From NCBI RefSeq assembly GCF_025998175.1, contig NZ_AP026695.1, positions 994,760 through 1,058,759 of the forward strand: a stretch of DNA of 64,000 nt. Direction: 5' to 3'. This document shows, one piece after another, positions 17,093-25,656 of the stretch. Below the pieces are notes generated by a model that was not told the DNA's origin, made no database searches, and saw only the letters and a program-made list of their open reading frames with translations. Position 1 is the stretch's first letter, and each line of letters begins with the position of its first letter. Source of the stretch: Nitrosopumilus zosterae (GTDB taxonomy: Archaea; Thermoproteota; Nitrososphaeria; Nitrososphaerales; Nitrosopumilaceae). The position numbers and the translations under genes are program-made.

Positions 17093-17707
17093 ATGCGAAA
17101 ATTAGGGACCATAGATTTAGAAATTCTAGATTTGGCAATGAAGGCAAATGGAACATTTAATGAAAATAATCTTGAGAAATCAGAATTAAAGAGATTAGGC
17201 ATAGGAAAAATTCTTGACTCATTAGCATCTCTAAAAGATAGAAAATTCCTATCACTAAATAGCGACGGTTCATTTTCCATAACCAATCTTGCAAAAGAAA
17301 TTCTTTGGAGCAATAACACACCAACATGGGCAAAAATTTTAAGACTACTTCAAATAAAATCATGCAGCATAAAACAGATTGTAGACATTCTTGCTATAAG
17401 AGAAGATGAGATTTTAGAAAATTTGGAAAAACTAAGAAAGAGTCAATTTGTGCTAATGTCTCCACAAAGACAGGAAGATAAAATTATTAAAATTTACGAA
17501 ATAATGTATGAAGGAATTGAAGAGATTGATAAAACAGAAGAGCATGGTTTTGAAAACACAGTATTTTCCGGTCCAACTCATGAAATTGAAATCATAAGCA
17601 TAATTGATGAGATTTCTAAAAACATCCAAGATTCCAAATTAGAGCAATCCGAGAAACAAAGTATTTTGGAAAAACTATCTAAATTAAAGAACAAACTAGA
17701 GATTTAA
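17093..17707 (+). CDS. Winged-helix-like hypothetical protein
   Basis: This 204-residue protein has two winged-helix-like units: LAMKANGTFNENNLEKSELK with KILDSLASLKDRKFLSL, and RLLQIKSCSIKQIVDIL with ILENLEKLRKSQFVLMS. A charged helical tail ends the protein. It may bind DNA or act in a regulatory complex. It converges with the SNF2 gene and ends one base from it. Confidence 0.6.
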   Translation: MRKLGTIDLEILDLAMKANGTFNENNLEKSELKRLGIGKILDSLASLKDRKFLSLNSDGSFSITNLAKEILWSNNTPTWAKILRLLQIKSCSIKQIVDILAIREDEILENLEKLRKSQFVLMSPQRQEDKIIKIYEIMYEGIEEIDKTEEHGFENTVFSGPTHEIEIISIIDEISKNIQDSKLEQSEKQSILEKLSKLKNKLEI

Positions 17708-19432
17708 TTATTTAGAACGAATCTTGTCTTGAATTTGTGCCAAAATAAGTTCTGCTTTATCTTTATTTTCATAGTTATCTATGGATTCATCCATAATTTC
17801 ATCAATCTCATAGCTTTTATCTACTAAGATATTTGCAACATGATCATCCAGAGTTCCTGCACCAATCAAATAATATGCAAACACAGTATTTTTCTGACCA
17901 ATTCTGTGGAGCCTGTCTTCTGCTTGCCTATGAATTGCAGGACTCCAATCAAGTTCTGCAAAAATTACATATTTTGCTCGAGTTAAATTAATACCCACAT
18001 TTCCTGCGCGAATTCCAGCAATCATGAGTTTTGATTCACCTTTTTGGAATTTGTCGATTTGATCCTGCCTTAGTGCATCAGACTGTCCACCAATTATTGA
18101 AACAGGGGAAAATTCTTCCAGGCTCTCATTTAGCAATTTATGAATTACTTTGTGATGACAAAATACTACAACACTTTCTTCGATTTCCATAATATTTTTT
18201 ACAAAATTAATCACGTGAGGCAGTTTAGCGAGTCCCGCAATCTGTCTTTCACTTTGAATAGCTCTATGATATGAGGCAGATTTTGAAAATTCAGTTTCTG
18301 CGACTTTTTGTTCATCTTCAAGCTTTTTCCAGATTTTATCAAGTTCTTCAAGATAATAGTCAGTATCAGCTGCTATTACTTCCTTGTAACGAACTTTGTC
18401 TTTTAGCTCTTTTAACACATCAGATTTCTTTCTTCTTAACATGACATGTTTTTGCAATTCATTTCTAAGTGATGCACGTTTGTTTTCTAATACGATGGCC
18501 TTGCCTTTTTCATTAACATAGCAAAAGTATTCACAAAATTCTTTAAAGCTTCCAAGTAGTCCAGGTTTTATTATATCAATAATGGGCCAAATTTCTGAAC
18601 CTCTATTGTAAATAGGAGTGCCAGACAATCCAATCCGATACAATATGGTGGGAAGTGCAGCAAGTTTTTTTACGGCTTTGTATTTTTGAGTGGTTTTTGA
18701 TCTTAAATTATGAACTTCATCACAAACTATGGTTCGGAGTCCAACTTTCATCAGATTCTCAGACCTCTTTAAGAGCAGTTCATAATTGATAATGTAAATA
18801 TCAGTTTTTGGCAGTTCTTCAGATTTTCCAGTTCGAATAATTGTAACACTAGGAGATTCAGTCTCAATAATTCTTCCATTTCGACTTTTTTTCTTTAAGA
18901 ATTTTTCAATCTCTCTTTCCCAATTGTTTAATGTAACTAATGGAGCCACAACGAGAACAGGGAAAGTTTGTTTTTCAGTGGACACATAGGATAATGTCTG
19001 AACTGTTTTTCCCAATCCCATTTCATCAGCTAACAATGCATTACCAGAAGATTTGAGTAAAAAGTCCAATCCCTCCTTTTGAAAATTTAAAAGTTTTCCA
19101 CGAAACTGTTCACCAGACTTTGCTCGTTTTAATTTGTGTTTGATTGGAGGAAGTGTAGGTTTAGGAGCATACGTTTTTACAATTTTTCTTTGCCAAATAG
19201 ATTTTGACAGAATTTCTAGCGGGTATCTATCCATTATGAGTTTTAATTGTTTTACACTTTCAGTGCTGTCAGGAATAATTACTTCGTTGATGTTTTCCCC
19301 ATACCATGCTTCAGGAACAAGTCTTGAGATCATATTGACAGCACGATCACCAGTAATTTTCCAGCACCAGATTTTAGAATATTTGTCAAGAACGTATTCT
19401 AATGTTCCAATGTTTTCCATGGATGTTTCCAT
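17708..19432 (-). CDS. SNF2-family DNA-dependent ATPase
   Basis: This 574-residue SF2 protein has motif I LLADEMGLGKTVQTLSY near residue 133, motif II CDEVHNLR (DEVH instead of the usual DEAH), motif III GLSGTPIYN, and the C-terminal helicase half with QSDALRQDQIDKFQKGE, AGNVGINLT and motif VI HRQAEDRLHRIGQ. These define SNF2 translocases, which move along duplex DNA and displace bound proteins. The N-terminal 100 residues resemble the HARP/SMARCAL1-type lead region, but the call stays at family level. Confidence 0.88.
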   Translation of the reverse strand: METSMENIGTLEYVLDKYSKIWCWKITGDRAVNMISRLVPEAWYGENINEVIIPDSTESVKQLKLIMDRYPLEILSKSIWQRKIVKTYAPKPTLPPIKHKLKRAKSGEQFRGKLLNFQKEGLDFLLKSSGNALLADEMGLGKTVQTLSYVSTEKQTFPVLVVAPLVTLNNWEREIEKFLKKKSRNGRIIETESPSVTIIRTGKSEELPKTDIYIINYELLLKRSENLMKVGLRTIVCDEVHNLRSKTTQKYKAVKKLAALPTILYRIGLSGTPIYNRGSEIWPIIDIIKPGLLGSFKEFCEYFCYVNEKGKAIVLENKRASLRNELQKHVMLRRKKSDVLKELKDKVRYKEVIAADTDYYLEELDKIWKKLEDEQKVAETEFSKSASYHRAIQSERQIAGLAKLPHVINFVKNIMEIEESVVVFCHHKVIHKLLNESLEEFSPVSIIGGQSDALRQDQIDKFQKGESKLMIAGIRAGNVGINLTRAKYVIFAELDWSPAIHRQAEDRLHRIGQKNTVFAYYLIGAGTLDDHVANILVDKSYEIDEIMDESIDNYENKDKAELILAQIQDKIRSK

Positions 19433-19955
19433 AATTTGTCGATAGAAAGTTTTTTTGCCTTATGAATCTTCATATTTTGGACGATCACGGAAGAAATCAC
19501 CTCTGAACTAAAAGAGTTAAAATATGATATGGATCTAAATATATGGCAAAAATGGGATTTTGAAACACATAGGCTCAAAATTGCACGATTTTAGCAAAAA
19601 ATCAAGGGGTTAAATTCAATTCATAAAAAATAAGATTAAGATTTATCGAGCTTTAAGATAAGTTCGATTTCAGAAAAACATGAATCGTCGAAAACTCAAA
19701 GATTGTTTCAAAAAGGAGAATGTTAAATGGCATTAATTATTTATAGAAATTTTATAGAAGATAGAAATTTAAAATACAAAAAATCACACATCCGCTCAAA
19801 AAATTACATGATCAGAAAATTTTGAAACATGAAATAGTATAACAATAGATTATTTCGTAACAATAAGATCTTTAAACATATAAAAATATCAAACAAGAAA
19901 AATAGTATTTGTAATTAGAACATAGATTTAAAATTCATTACATTTCACATATGCT
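19433..19955. other. Long intergenic region, SNF2 to PAC2
   Basis: This 523-base AT-rich gap has no confident gene. A frame at 19481-19594 gives a protein-like TITEEITSELKELKYDMDL but has no ATG, GTG or TTG start. A TATA-like TTTAAACATATAAAAATAT at 19871-19889 may serve the PAC2 gene with a leader of about 55 bases. Confidence 0.5.
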
Positions 19956-20636
19956 GTGGATTTTATTCAAAATGAAGAACCAAGAATAGAAAAACCAATT
20001 ATTATTGCAGCAATGCAAGATATGGGAAATGTAGGAAGCATCGTAGTAAATTTCATTAACGATTCATTGAGAACAAAAACATTCAGAACTGCAAAGACGA
20101 CATATCCAACGTATGTAATTGATAACGGAGGATACATTGATCTTCCAGATGAAAGTTGGGAGTACAGATACACAAAAGATCTGATTGTTTTTGGAGGAGG
20201 AAAGGGACAGCCACAAAGCAGCAGTGAACTAAATGCTTTATGTCAAGATGTGATAGATGTTGCAAAAAAGTATTCTGCAAAATTCATTTACACACTTGGA
20301 GGATTTCATACTAATGTAGTGCTAGATAACAATCCAAAAACATTCATCACTACCACATCCAAGGAATTAACAAAACAGATGGAAACACTTGCAGTTAATA
20401 CAACTCCCCAAAAATCAATCATCACAGGATTTAATGGATTAATTCTCGGATTTGCCAAAAAGAATCAAATTCAAGGAATTGGCATGTATGGGGAAATAAA
20501 TGAGCCTGAAATTCCACAGTACAGGGCAGCAATCAGCATCATCAAAACCATTGAAAAATTAACGTATAGAAAATTGGGAGATACTAGTCAGTTAGAAGCA
20601 ATAGCTCAAGAAATGGATAGAAAATTTAAAAACTGA
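19956..20636 (+). CDS. PAC2 family protein (proteasome-assembly-chaperone-like)
   Basis: This 226-residue protein matches the PAC2 family (PF09754): RIEKPIIIAAMQDMGNVGSI at the N-terminus, then FIYTLGGFHTNVV and SIITGFNGLILGFAKKNQI. Eukaryotic PAC2 helps assemble the proteasome; the archaeal role is not settled. The start is a GTG at 19956. A tiny Cys/His-rich gene on the other strand ends three bases after it. Confidence 0.8.
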   Translation: MDFIQNEEPRIEKPIIIAAMQDMGNVGSIVVNFINDSLRTKTFRTAKTTYPTYVIDNGGYIDLPDESWEYRYTKDLIVFGGGKGQPQSSSELNALCQDVIDVAKKYSAKFIYTLGGFHTNVVLDNNPKTFITTTSKELTKQMETLAVNTTPQKSIITGFNGLILGFAKKNQIQGIGMYGEINEPEIPQYRAAISIIKTIEKLTYRKLGDTSQLEAIAQEMDRKFKN

Positions 20637-20638
20637 GA

Positions 20639-20785
20639 TCAGTGTGAACTGCCTACAGGATGAGGTTCCGTATTTTCGTCATGACAATCACAACTACACA
20701 AATGAGTTTTATGATTATTCATGCAATCAATGCATTCAAAATGCTTCCGGGTTTCACATGCAGCACAAATCATACTACAAATCAT
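20639..20785 (-). CDS. Cys/His-rich zinc-binding microprotein (48 residues)
   Basis: On the reverse strand an ATG frame reads MICSMICAACETRKHFECID and continues with CMNNHKTHLCSCDCHDE. Eight cysteines and four histidines in the first 40 residues give a cross-brace pattern like B-box or ZZ zinc fingers (CxxC, CxxC, HxxHxCxC). Its last codons come three bases after the PAC2 gene. This is unlikely to be chance. Confidence 0.65.
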   Translation of the reverse strand: MICSMICAACETRKHFECIDCMNNHKTHLCSCDCHDENTEPHPVGSSH

Positions 20786-20825
20786 TAATAATAGATGAAT
20801 TTGAGTTTTTTCTATTGTTTAAAAG

Positions 20826-21491
20826 CTAATATTCTATTTCACTTCGCCTAAGAAGATTTTCAGTCAATTCAACATATCCTTGTGGATCAACTTCCTTTGC
20901 AAAACCTTTGTCAATATTTATCAGATAAATTGAATGAAGACGAGCATTTAAGACATCATCATATTTGATAGGAGGATTTTTGTAATATCGATCACAGAGA
21001 TCTTGAATTTTTCTTACGTCGTTTTCATTTCTTGCATTTGGCGGCAATAGGAAAACTTTTGAAATCGGCAAGTTGCCTACTGCAGGAGTAGCCAATGAAA
21101 ATTTTGAGCAGTACTGACTGTATCGGGCAATCTTACTCATTATTCGAGCTGCAAAATAATCTATAGTATCCATTGCATGTTCTGGAGGGGTGAATCCCGT
21201 TTCAATTTCAATTATTGTGTCACCATCCCCCTTTTTTGCATAAATGTCACATACCAAAATATCTGAAATGTCTTTTTCAACTTTAACTGTATATCCTCGA
21301 GAAATCAGATTACTAGCACAAATTAATTCCAAAATTGAATGATTGATTTTTACCAAGTTTTTTTGATACATTTCTATTAATTGTTGACAGACGTTGTTTA
21401 GTTTGAATACATCTTTTTCCTTGAGTCCGCAAGATAATTTCTCAGTCATTTGATTAACATCATTTCGAAATTTTACCAAATCCATGTTCAA
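20826..21491 (-). CDS. Hypothetical protein with a nuclease-like core
   Basis: This 221-residue protein has a helical N-terminus and a central segment SNLISRGYTVKVEKDISDIL, then VCDIYAKKGDGDTIIEIETG. The spacing of CDIY and IIEIETG resembles the D...ExE/K core of PD-(D/E)xK nucleases, with the final Lys replaced by Thr-Gly. The fold is therefore plausible and activity uncertain. Nothing nearby suggests a pathway. Confidence 0.6.
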   Translation of the reverse strand: MNMDLVKFRNDVNQMTEKLSCGLKEKDVFKLNNVCQQLIEMYQKNLVKINHSILELICASNLISRGYTVKVEKDISDILVCDIYAKKGDGDTIIEIETGFTPPEHAMDTIDYFAARIMSKIARYSQYCSKFSLATPAVGNLPISKVFLLPPNARNENDVRKIQDLCDRYYKNPPIKYDDVLNARLHSIYLINIDKGFAKEVDPQGYVELTENLLRRSEIEY

Positions 21492-21645
21492 GATATGATA
21501 AATTTTGGGGTTTAAGAAGTAGCGGGGAACAATATTTTTAACAAAATTTCATGCTGTTTTGAGATAAAATTGCTCAAATAAAATTAAAAAATGGCTAATT
21601 TTTATTCATACTTTGGCTTAACAAGGAAAATCCTAAGAAAGCCAT

Positions 21646-22569
21646 GTGTACGAAAATAGACTTCTAGGAATAGGATTAATTTCATTTTTGATGCTGTTTT
21701 CAATCATTTCAACATCATATGCAGAATTATGGGAATTAGTCATAGAGGTCAATGTTGAAAAAGGAGCAATTTATTCTGGAGATTCAGTAATTGTTACAGG
21801 TAAAGTAGTCGACCAGGCATACAAGCCAATTAGAGGGGCAGAGGTTTTCATCAAAGCGGGATCCTACACTACAAAAGCATTTACTGATCCTGAGGGGGTT
21901 TTTAAAGGAGAAATTAAAGATTTTGAAAGAATTCCAGGAACATACATTGTTAATGTTATTGGTTCATGGTATGGAATGACAGGATTATCAAGTACGGAAT
22001 TTCAAGTGAAAGGTGACATATCACCAGTTTCTGAATTACAGGAAAAACTATCTACTGATGAGGCAATAAAATATCTGAGTTCAGATGAAAGCAATTTTGA
22101 AAAAAATCCCATAGGTCAGACTTTATTCAAATATTATCACAAACTACTAGAGGAATTAATCTTGGAACAAAAAATAGCCCAAAAACCTTCTGAAGATAAA
22201 ATATTCATGGAACATCAGAGATTAATTGCAGAGAATCTGAGAAACCAAGCAATCGATGAATTTAAACCGGGAGCAGGCACATATGATGGTATTCAGTATA
22301 ATGATTACATCAACAATCTCAATCCCAAGATCAAAGAACTTGTAATTAACCAACTCAACTTTACAAAGAATAATTTTGCAGAAGCCCAAAAAATCAGAGA
22401 CGACATTCTTGCAAATGGAGGAACGTATGAAGATGCAAGGCAAGCATATCTAGACAGGATATCAATTCCAAAAGAAACACTTGAAGAATTCAATAAAGAA
22501 AAGATAGATCAAGAGTTAGAAGAAAGCTTAGAAAATAATACCACAGATGAAAATTCAGAAAATCAATGA
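21646..22569 (+). CDS. Secreted protein with an Ig-like/carboxypeptidase-regulatory domain
   Basis: This 307-residue protein has a signal peptide (LISFLMLFSIISTSYAEL) and, from about residue 25, a beta-sandwich repeat with SVIVTGKVVDQAYKPIRGAE and TDPEGVFKGEIKDFERIPG typical of CarboxypepD_reg-like domains. The remaining 180 residues are helical and charged. A GTG start is used. Likely a surface structural or adhesion-type protein. Confidence 0.7.
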   Translation: MYENRLLGIGLISFLMLFSIISTSYAELWELVIEVNVEKGAIYSGDSVIVTGKVVDQAYKPIRGAEVFIKAGSYTTKAFTDPEGVFKGEIKDFERIPGTYIVNVIGSWYGMTGLSSTEFQVKGDISPVSELQEKLSTDEAIKYLSSDESNFEKNPIGQTLFKYYHKLLEELILEQKIAQKPSEDKIFMEHQRLIAENLRNQAIDEFKPGAGTYDGIQYNDYINNLNPKIKELVINQLNFTKNNFAEAQKIRDDILANGGTYEDARQAYLDRISIPKETLEEFNKEKIDQELEESLENNTTDENSENQ

Positions 22570-22623
22570 ACGATTGATAAATCATACGCGTGCCTTATAT
22601 TCAAAATTTCATAGGAATATTTG

Positions 22624-22791
22624 ATGAAAATAGATATTCCATTACCTTGCCCATCATGTGGCGGAAAAATGTATTCTGTAAGTTATGAATCATCATTTAC
22701 CCTACTCAAAAAAAGAAGTTGGCAAGTATGCAAAGAATGTAATTTTGAAAGGAATTCGGAAGATTTTAAAAAATCCATTTGCTGTGCATGA
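22624..22791 (+). CDS. Zinc-ribbon small protein (55 residues)
   Basis: The ATG frame reads MKIDIPLPCPSCGGKMYSVS and ends with QVCKECNFERNSEDFKK then SICCA. The CPSC and CKEC pairs form a zinc ribbon, and a terminal CC pair could bind metal or form a disulfide. It follows the secreted protein gene after about 55 bases. Confidence 0.68.
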   Translation: MKIDIPLPCPSCGGKMYSVSYESSFTLLKKRSWQVCKECNFERNSEDFKKSICCA

Positions 22792-22845
22792 CAGCATTTC
22801 TTTTTTATAAACAGTTTTTAATCAAAAATAAATAGAAAAAAGGAA

Positions 22846-23181
22846 TTGAAAATATTACACAAGTCTTCTTGTATTACGTGTAAAAGAGCAATTTCAGAGA
22901 TCGAAAGAATGAAAATAGACATTGAGAAAAGAGATTTTTTTAAAGAACCACTATCAGAAGGAGAACTGAAAAAAATCATCAAAATGACGGGTAAAAAACC
23001 ATCAGAACTTCTTAGAAAAAAAGACAAAATGTTCAAAGAATTGGATTTAGAGAATGGTAAAAAAACAGATTCTCAAATAATTAAATTAATGGCAAAGTAT
23101 CCAGGATTGATATTACGGCCAATAGTCATTGCAGGAAACAAGGCATTTGTCGGGAAGATTGATTCAAAAAATTTCAAATAA
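22846..23181 (+). CDS. ArsC/Spx-family thioredoxin-fold protein
   Basis: This 111-residue protein has the redox motif HKSSCITCKRAISEIER at residues 5-21 and LRPIVIAGNKAFVG near 91, where the Arg-Pro before a strand is the ArsC-family mark. Members reduce arsenate or act as thiol regulators like Spx. The CxxC pair is closer to Spx-like redox sensors than to plain ArsC. A TTG start is used. Which function applies cannot be told. Confidence 0.78.
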   Translation: MKILHKSSCITCKRAISEIERMKIDIEKRDFFKEPLSEGELKKIIKMTGKKPSELLRKKDKMFKELDLENGKKTDSQIIKLMAKYPGLILRPIVIAGNKAFVGKIDSKNFK

Positions 23182-23182
23182 C

Positions 23183-23422
23183 CTAAGAGTCTTGCTTGAA
23201 AATTCGTATAGCCTCCAAATGTGAACAATTTGCCTTCAAGCCCTTCCCATGATGGAATTTATAGAAATTTTTGAATCCAGGACATTCACAAGTATCAGAT
23301 GTAACAAAATATGATTTTTCAGGATCAGATGAAGATTTTATCTGAAACAAATCATCTTCTATTTGGACTACGCCGCCACTCTCGACCAATTTTTTTGCTT
23401 TTTTGATAGTGTTTGCACTCAT
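23183..23422 (-). CDS. SWIM zinc-finger protein
   Basis: This 79-residue protein has the SWIM pattern CxC...CxH: TCECPGFKNFYKF and, about 16 residues on, ANCSHLEAIRIFKQ. SWIM domains bind DNA or proteins and occur in Rad51-linked complexes and in stand-alone archaeal proteins. It is convergent with the ArsC-like gene, one base apart. Confidence 0.72.
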   Translation of the reverse strand: MSANTIKKAKKLVESGGVVQIEDDLFQIKSSSDPEKSYFVTSDTCECPGFKNFYKFHHGKGLKANCSHLEAIRIFKQDS

Positions 23423-23441
23423 AATATTTCAAAATATCTCA

Positions 23442-23735
23442 TCATTTTTTATTCTTTAATTTTTTCATCACATTTCCCCACTCCACATTATCCTGAGACA
23501 TTGCATTTTCATACAGAAGTTCAAAGATCCATGCAAATATCTCACTCCAAATTGCCTTAAGGGATTCATCATCAGTCCAAATAACGCTTGTTTTTACTGC
23601 ACTCATTGCAAGAATATTATTTCTGTTTTTTACTGGATTCTTTTCCCATTTTTTCAATACCCTGTCACAAAATTCTAGAATCTCGTGTTTTGTTAAAACT
23701 AATTTATCAGGATCAAAAGATTTCTTTTTTACCAT
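23442..23735 (-). CDS. Hypothetical protein (97 residues)
   Basis: A helical protein with four Trp residues and no cysteine pairs. I do not recognise it. It lies upstream of the SWIM gene in the same orientation, separated by about 20 bases, so the two may be co-transcribed. Confidence 0.6.
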   Translation of the reverse strand: MVKKKSFDPDKLVLTKHEILEFCDRVLKKWEKNPVKNRNNILAMSAVKTSVIWTDDESLKAIWSEIFAWIFELLYENAMSQDNVEWGNVMKKLKNKK

Positions 23736-23825
23736 GAATTGAATAGTGATAACTAATTATAATATTTTAAAAATCAAATCATTCATACCTTCATAAAATG
23801 TTTATAACTGAGGTTGGCTTAACGG

Positions 23826-23886
23826 TGTTAGACGAGAGTTGCCTTTCTGCCTTGAAGGACACCTAGAATTCGTTTCGCTCTCGTCA
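23826..23886 (+). ncRNA. Candidate small structured RNA
   Basis: A GC-richer island lies between two reverse-strand genes. GACGAGAG (23831-23838) pairs perfectly with CTCTCGTC (23878-23885), enclosing CCTT (23842-23845) that can pair with AAGG (23855-23858). The stem is followed by AGTTTTATT, a T-rich stop. A TATA-like TTTATAA at 23801-23807 sits about 25 bases upstream of the likely start. No frame explains it. It does not fold as a tRNA and I see no C/D boxes. Opposite-strand or DNA function cannot be excluded. Confidence 0.4.
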
Positions 23887-23892
23887 GTTTTA

Positions 23893-24102
23893 TTACAATA
23901 TGATTTTTTGAACTCGGCCAATTTTTCCATCATTTAATTCAACTTTAATTCCATGGGGATGAGTAATACTTGAAGTAAGAATTTTCTTTACAGTTCCATC
24001 AGTCAGATTTCCTGTTTTTTGATCTTGTTTTAGAATAATCTGAACTATCATTCCAATAGATATTTCATCTCTGGACGGAATTGAAGCCAATAATAGATTC
24101 AC
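23893..24102 (-). CDS. YwbE family protein (DUF2196)
   Basis: The 69-residue protein closely follows the YwbE pattern: IGMIVQIILKQDQKTGNLTD, then THPHGIKVELNDGKIGRVQ. The family is a small SH3-like barrel of unknown role found in bacteria and archaea. The frame covers the expected full length. Confidence 0.82.
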   Translation of the reverse strand: MNLLLASIPSRDEISIGMIVQIILKQDQKTGNLTDGTVKKILTSSITHPHGIKVELNDGKIGRVQKIIL

Positions 24103-24169
24103 AGGTATGAAGATTCTAAATCTTTTGATATAAAATAAAGGAGTTTTGAAAGTTACTCAAAACGATTTT

Positions 24170-24511
24170 TTAATTTTGTTTGTGATTTTGGAAACATTCT
24201 CTGCAATAAACAGGTCTGTCGTCTTTTGGTCTAAATGGTACCTGACAATCATTTCCACAGTCACCGCATTTTGCGTCAAACATTTCTCGTGGTCTATCAT
24301 CTCTTCTACCAAATCTAGAGCCTCTGTCTCCACCATAGCCACCAGATCTTCCACCAAATCTTCCGCCAGGTCTTGGTGCGGGTTTGTGATTTTGGAAGCA
24401 TTCTCTGCAATAAACAGGTCTGTCGTCTTTTGGCTTGAAGGGTACTTGACATTCATTTCCACAGTCACCGCATTTTGCGGTGAACATTTCTCTTTCTCTA
24501 TCAAAGGACAT
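24170..24511 (-). CDS. Doubled CxxC-x17-CxxC zinc-finger protein with Gly/Arg linker
   Basis: This 113-residue protein has two nearly identical zinc modules, CGDCGNECQVPF with VYCRECFQNH at residues 14-41 and again at 82-109, each with CxxC-x17-CxxC spacing. They are joined by a low-complexity Gly/Arg linker (GGRFGGRSGGYGGDRGSRFG) like the RGG regions of RNA-binding proteins. The layout suggests RNA binding, possibly cold-shock or ribosome linked. The DNA of the two modules is also nearly identical, so it arose by internal duplication. Confidence 0.78.
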   Translation of the reverse strand: MSFDREREMFTAKCGDCGNECQVPFKPKDDRPVYCRECFQNHKPAPRPGGRFGGRSGGYGGDRGSRFGRRDDRPREMFDAKCGDCGNDCQVPFRPKDDRPVYCRECFQNHKQN

Positions 24512-24600
24512 GTCTTTCTGAATTTTTATAAAAATGTGCCGTAATTAAACTGTGGGAAAAAACATCTATTGTTATAAAGTAATTCTATTCCTTGAGAATA

Positions 24601-25656
24601 ATGAGCATGAAAAGGTATGTGGCCACAAGAATTGCAACAATATTCGGAGTTTTAATAATCACATTATTGATTACTATTTCACTTGTAGGTTCCAATATGG
24701 ATACTATTCTAAAGCAAGGAATAGTCTTTCAAGTAAGATCTGAAATTACAGAAAATCCAGCCATAGCAAAAAGCTTTTCGTCAGTAGATGAGTTTGAGTC
24801 ATTTGTTCAAGCGCAAATAGAACAGAGGACAAAGATTTTAGGACTTGATGAACCGTGGTATTCGCCTCAAAGAATTGGAATTACAATGTACAAGATATTA
24901 TTATTGGATTTTGGTCATGCGACATTCCTAACTAGTGATGAGGGTTCTTCAAATGTCAAAGACATACTTTTTGAGAAATTACCAAGAACGGTTTTGCTTT
25001 TTACGACTGCAACAATAATCATTTCCATAATCGGAATTTTTCTAGGTGCCTTTTCCAGCAGTAAGGTAGGTTCCGTAATTGACAGAATCACGTCCAGTTT
25101 TGCAATTATTAGCTCTAGTTTTCCTGTATGGTGGATAGGAATGTTGATGATATTTTTATTTGCATTTACGTATCAGATATTTCCTGCAAGAGCAACTCCA
25201 GACATCCCATCATCAGATCCGGGATATGTTGGTTCGCTATTATATCACATGGCATTACCATTGATTACTATTGTCATGATTGGTTTTGGTTCATGGGCAT
25301 ATTTGGTAAGAAATTTCATGGTAGGAATTATGCAGGAAGATTTCATCATGGCAAAAAAAACAATTGGGATTTCACAGAAAAAAATAATCTACAGACATGC
25401 ACTAAAAAATGCAGCCCCGCCGATTGTAACAATTTTAGCTCTTAGTTTATCCGGATCACTTGGCGGTGCAATTATCACAGAAGCAGTATTTGATTGGCCA
25501 GGAATGGGCAGATTGTATTTTGAGGCAATAACAGTGATGGATCTTCCAGTAATTATCGGTGCAACATATTTACTTACAGTGTTCTTTTTGATCAGCATAT
25601 TCATTGCAGATTTACTTTATGGTTATTTTGATCCTAGAGTGAGAACCGGGCAATGA
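24601..25656 (+). CDS. dppB: ABC transporter permease, DppB/OppB type
   Basis: This membrane protein of about 351 residues has the binding-protein-dependent permease layout: an N-terminal span (IATIFGVLIITLLITISLVG), an outside loop, then five spans. The EAA loop is at MQEDFIMAKKTIGISQKKII, which contacts the ATPase. It would move dipeptides, oligopeptides or nickel. The ATG at 24601 was taken rather than a TTG three codons upstream. It overlaps the DppC partner by four bases (ATGA). No ATPase or binding-protein gene is in the window. Confidence 0.85.
   Translation: MSMKRYVATRIATIFGVLIITLLITISLVGSNMDTILKQGIVFQVRSEITENPAIAKSFSSVDEFESFVQAQIEQRTKILGLDEPWYSPQRIGITMYKILLLDFGHATFLTSDEGSSNVKDILFEKLPRTVLLFTTATIIISIIGIFLGAFSSSKVGSVIDRITSSFAIISSSFPVWWIGMLMIFLFAFTYQIFPARATPDIPSSDPGYVGSLLYHMALPLITIVMIGFGSWAYLVRNFMVGIMQEDFIMAKKTIGISQKKIIYRHALKNAAPPIVTILALSLSGSLGGAIITEAVFDWPGMGRLYFEAITVMDLPVIIGATYLLTVFFLISIFIADLLYGYFDPRVRTGQ

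Noticed and set aside
20644-20829. A 61-codon + strand frame after PAC2
   Set aside because: The opposite strand gives a far better Cys/His-rich protein at 20639-20785, and the + frame ends in a run of hydrophobic residues without pattern.
24146-24544. A 132-codon + frame with internal repetition
   Set aside because: It is the antisense of the doubled zinc-finger gene; the repetition simply mirrors that gene's duplication.
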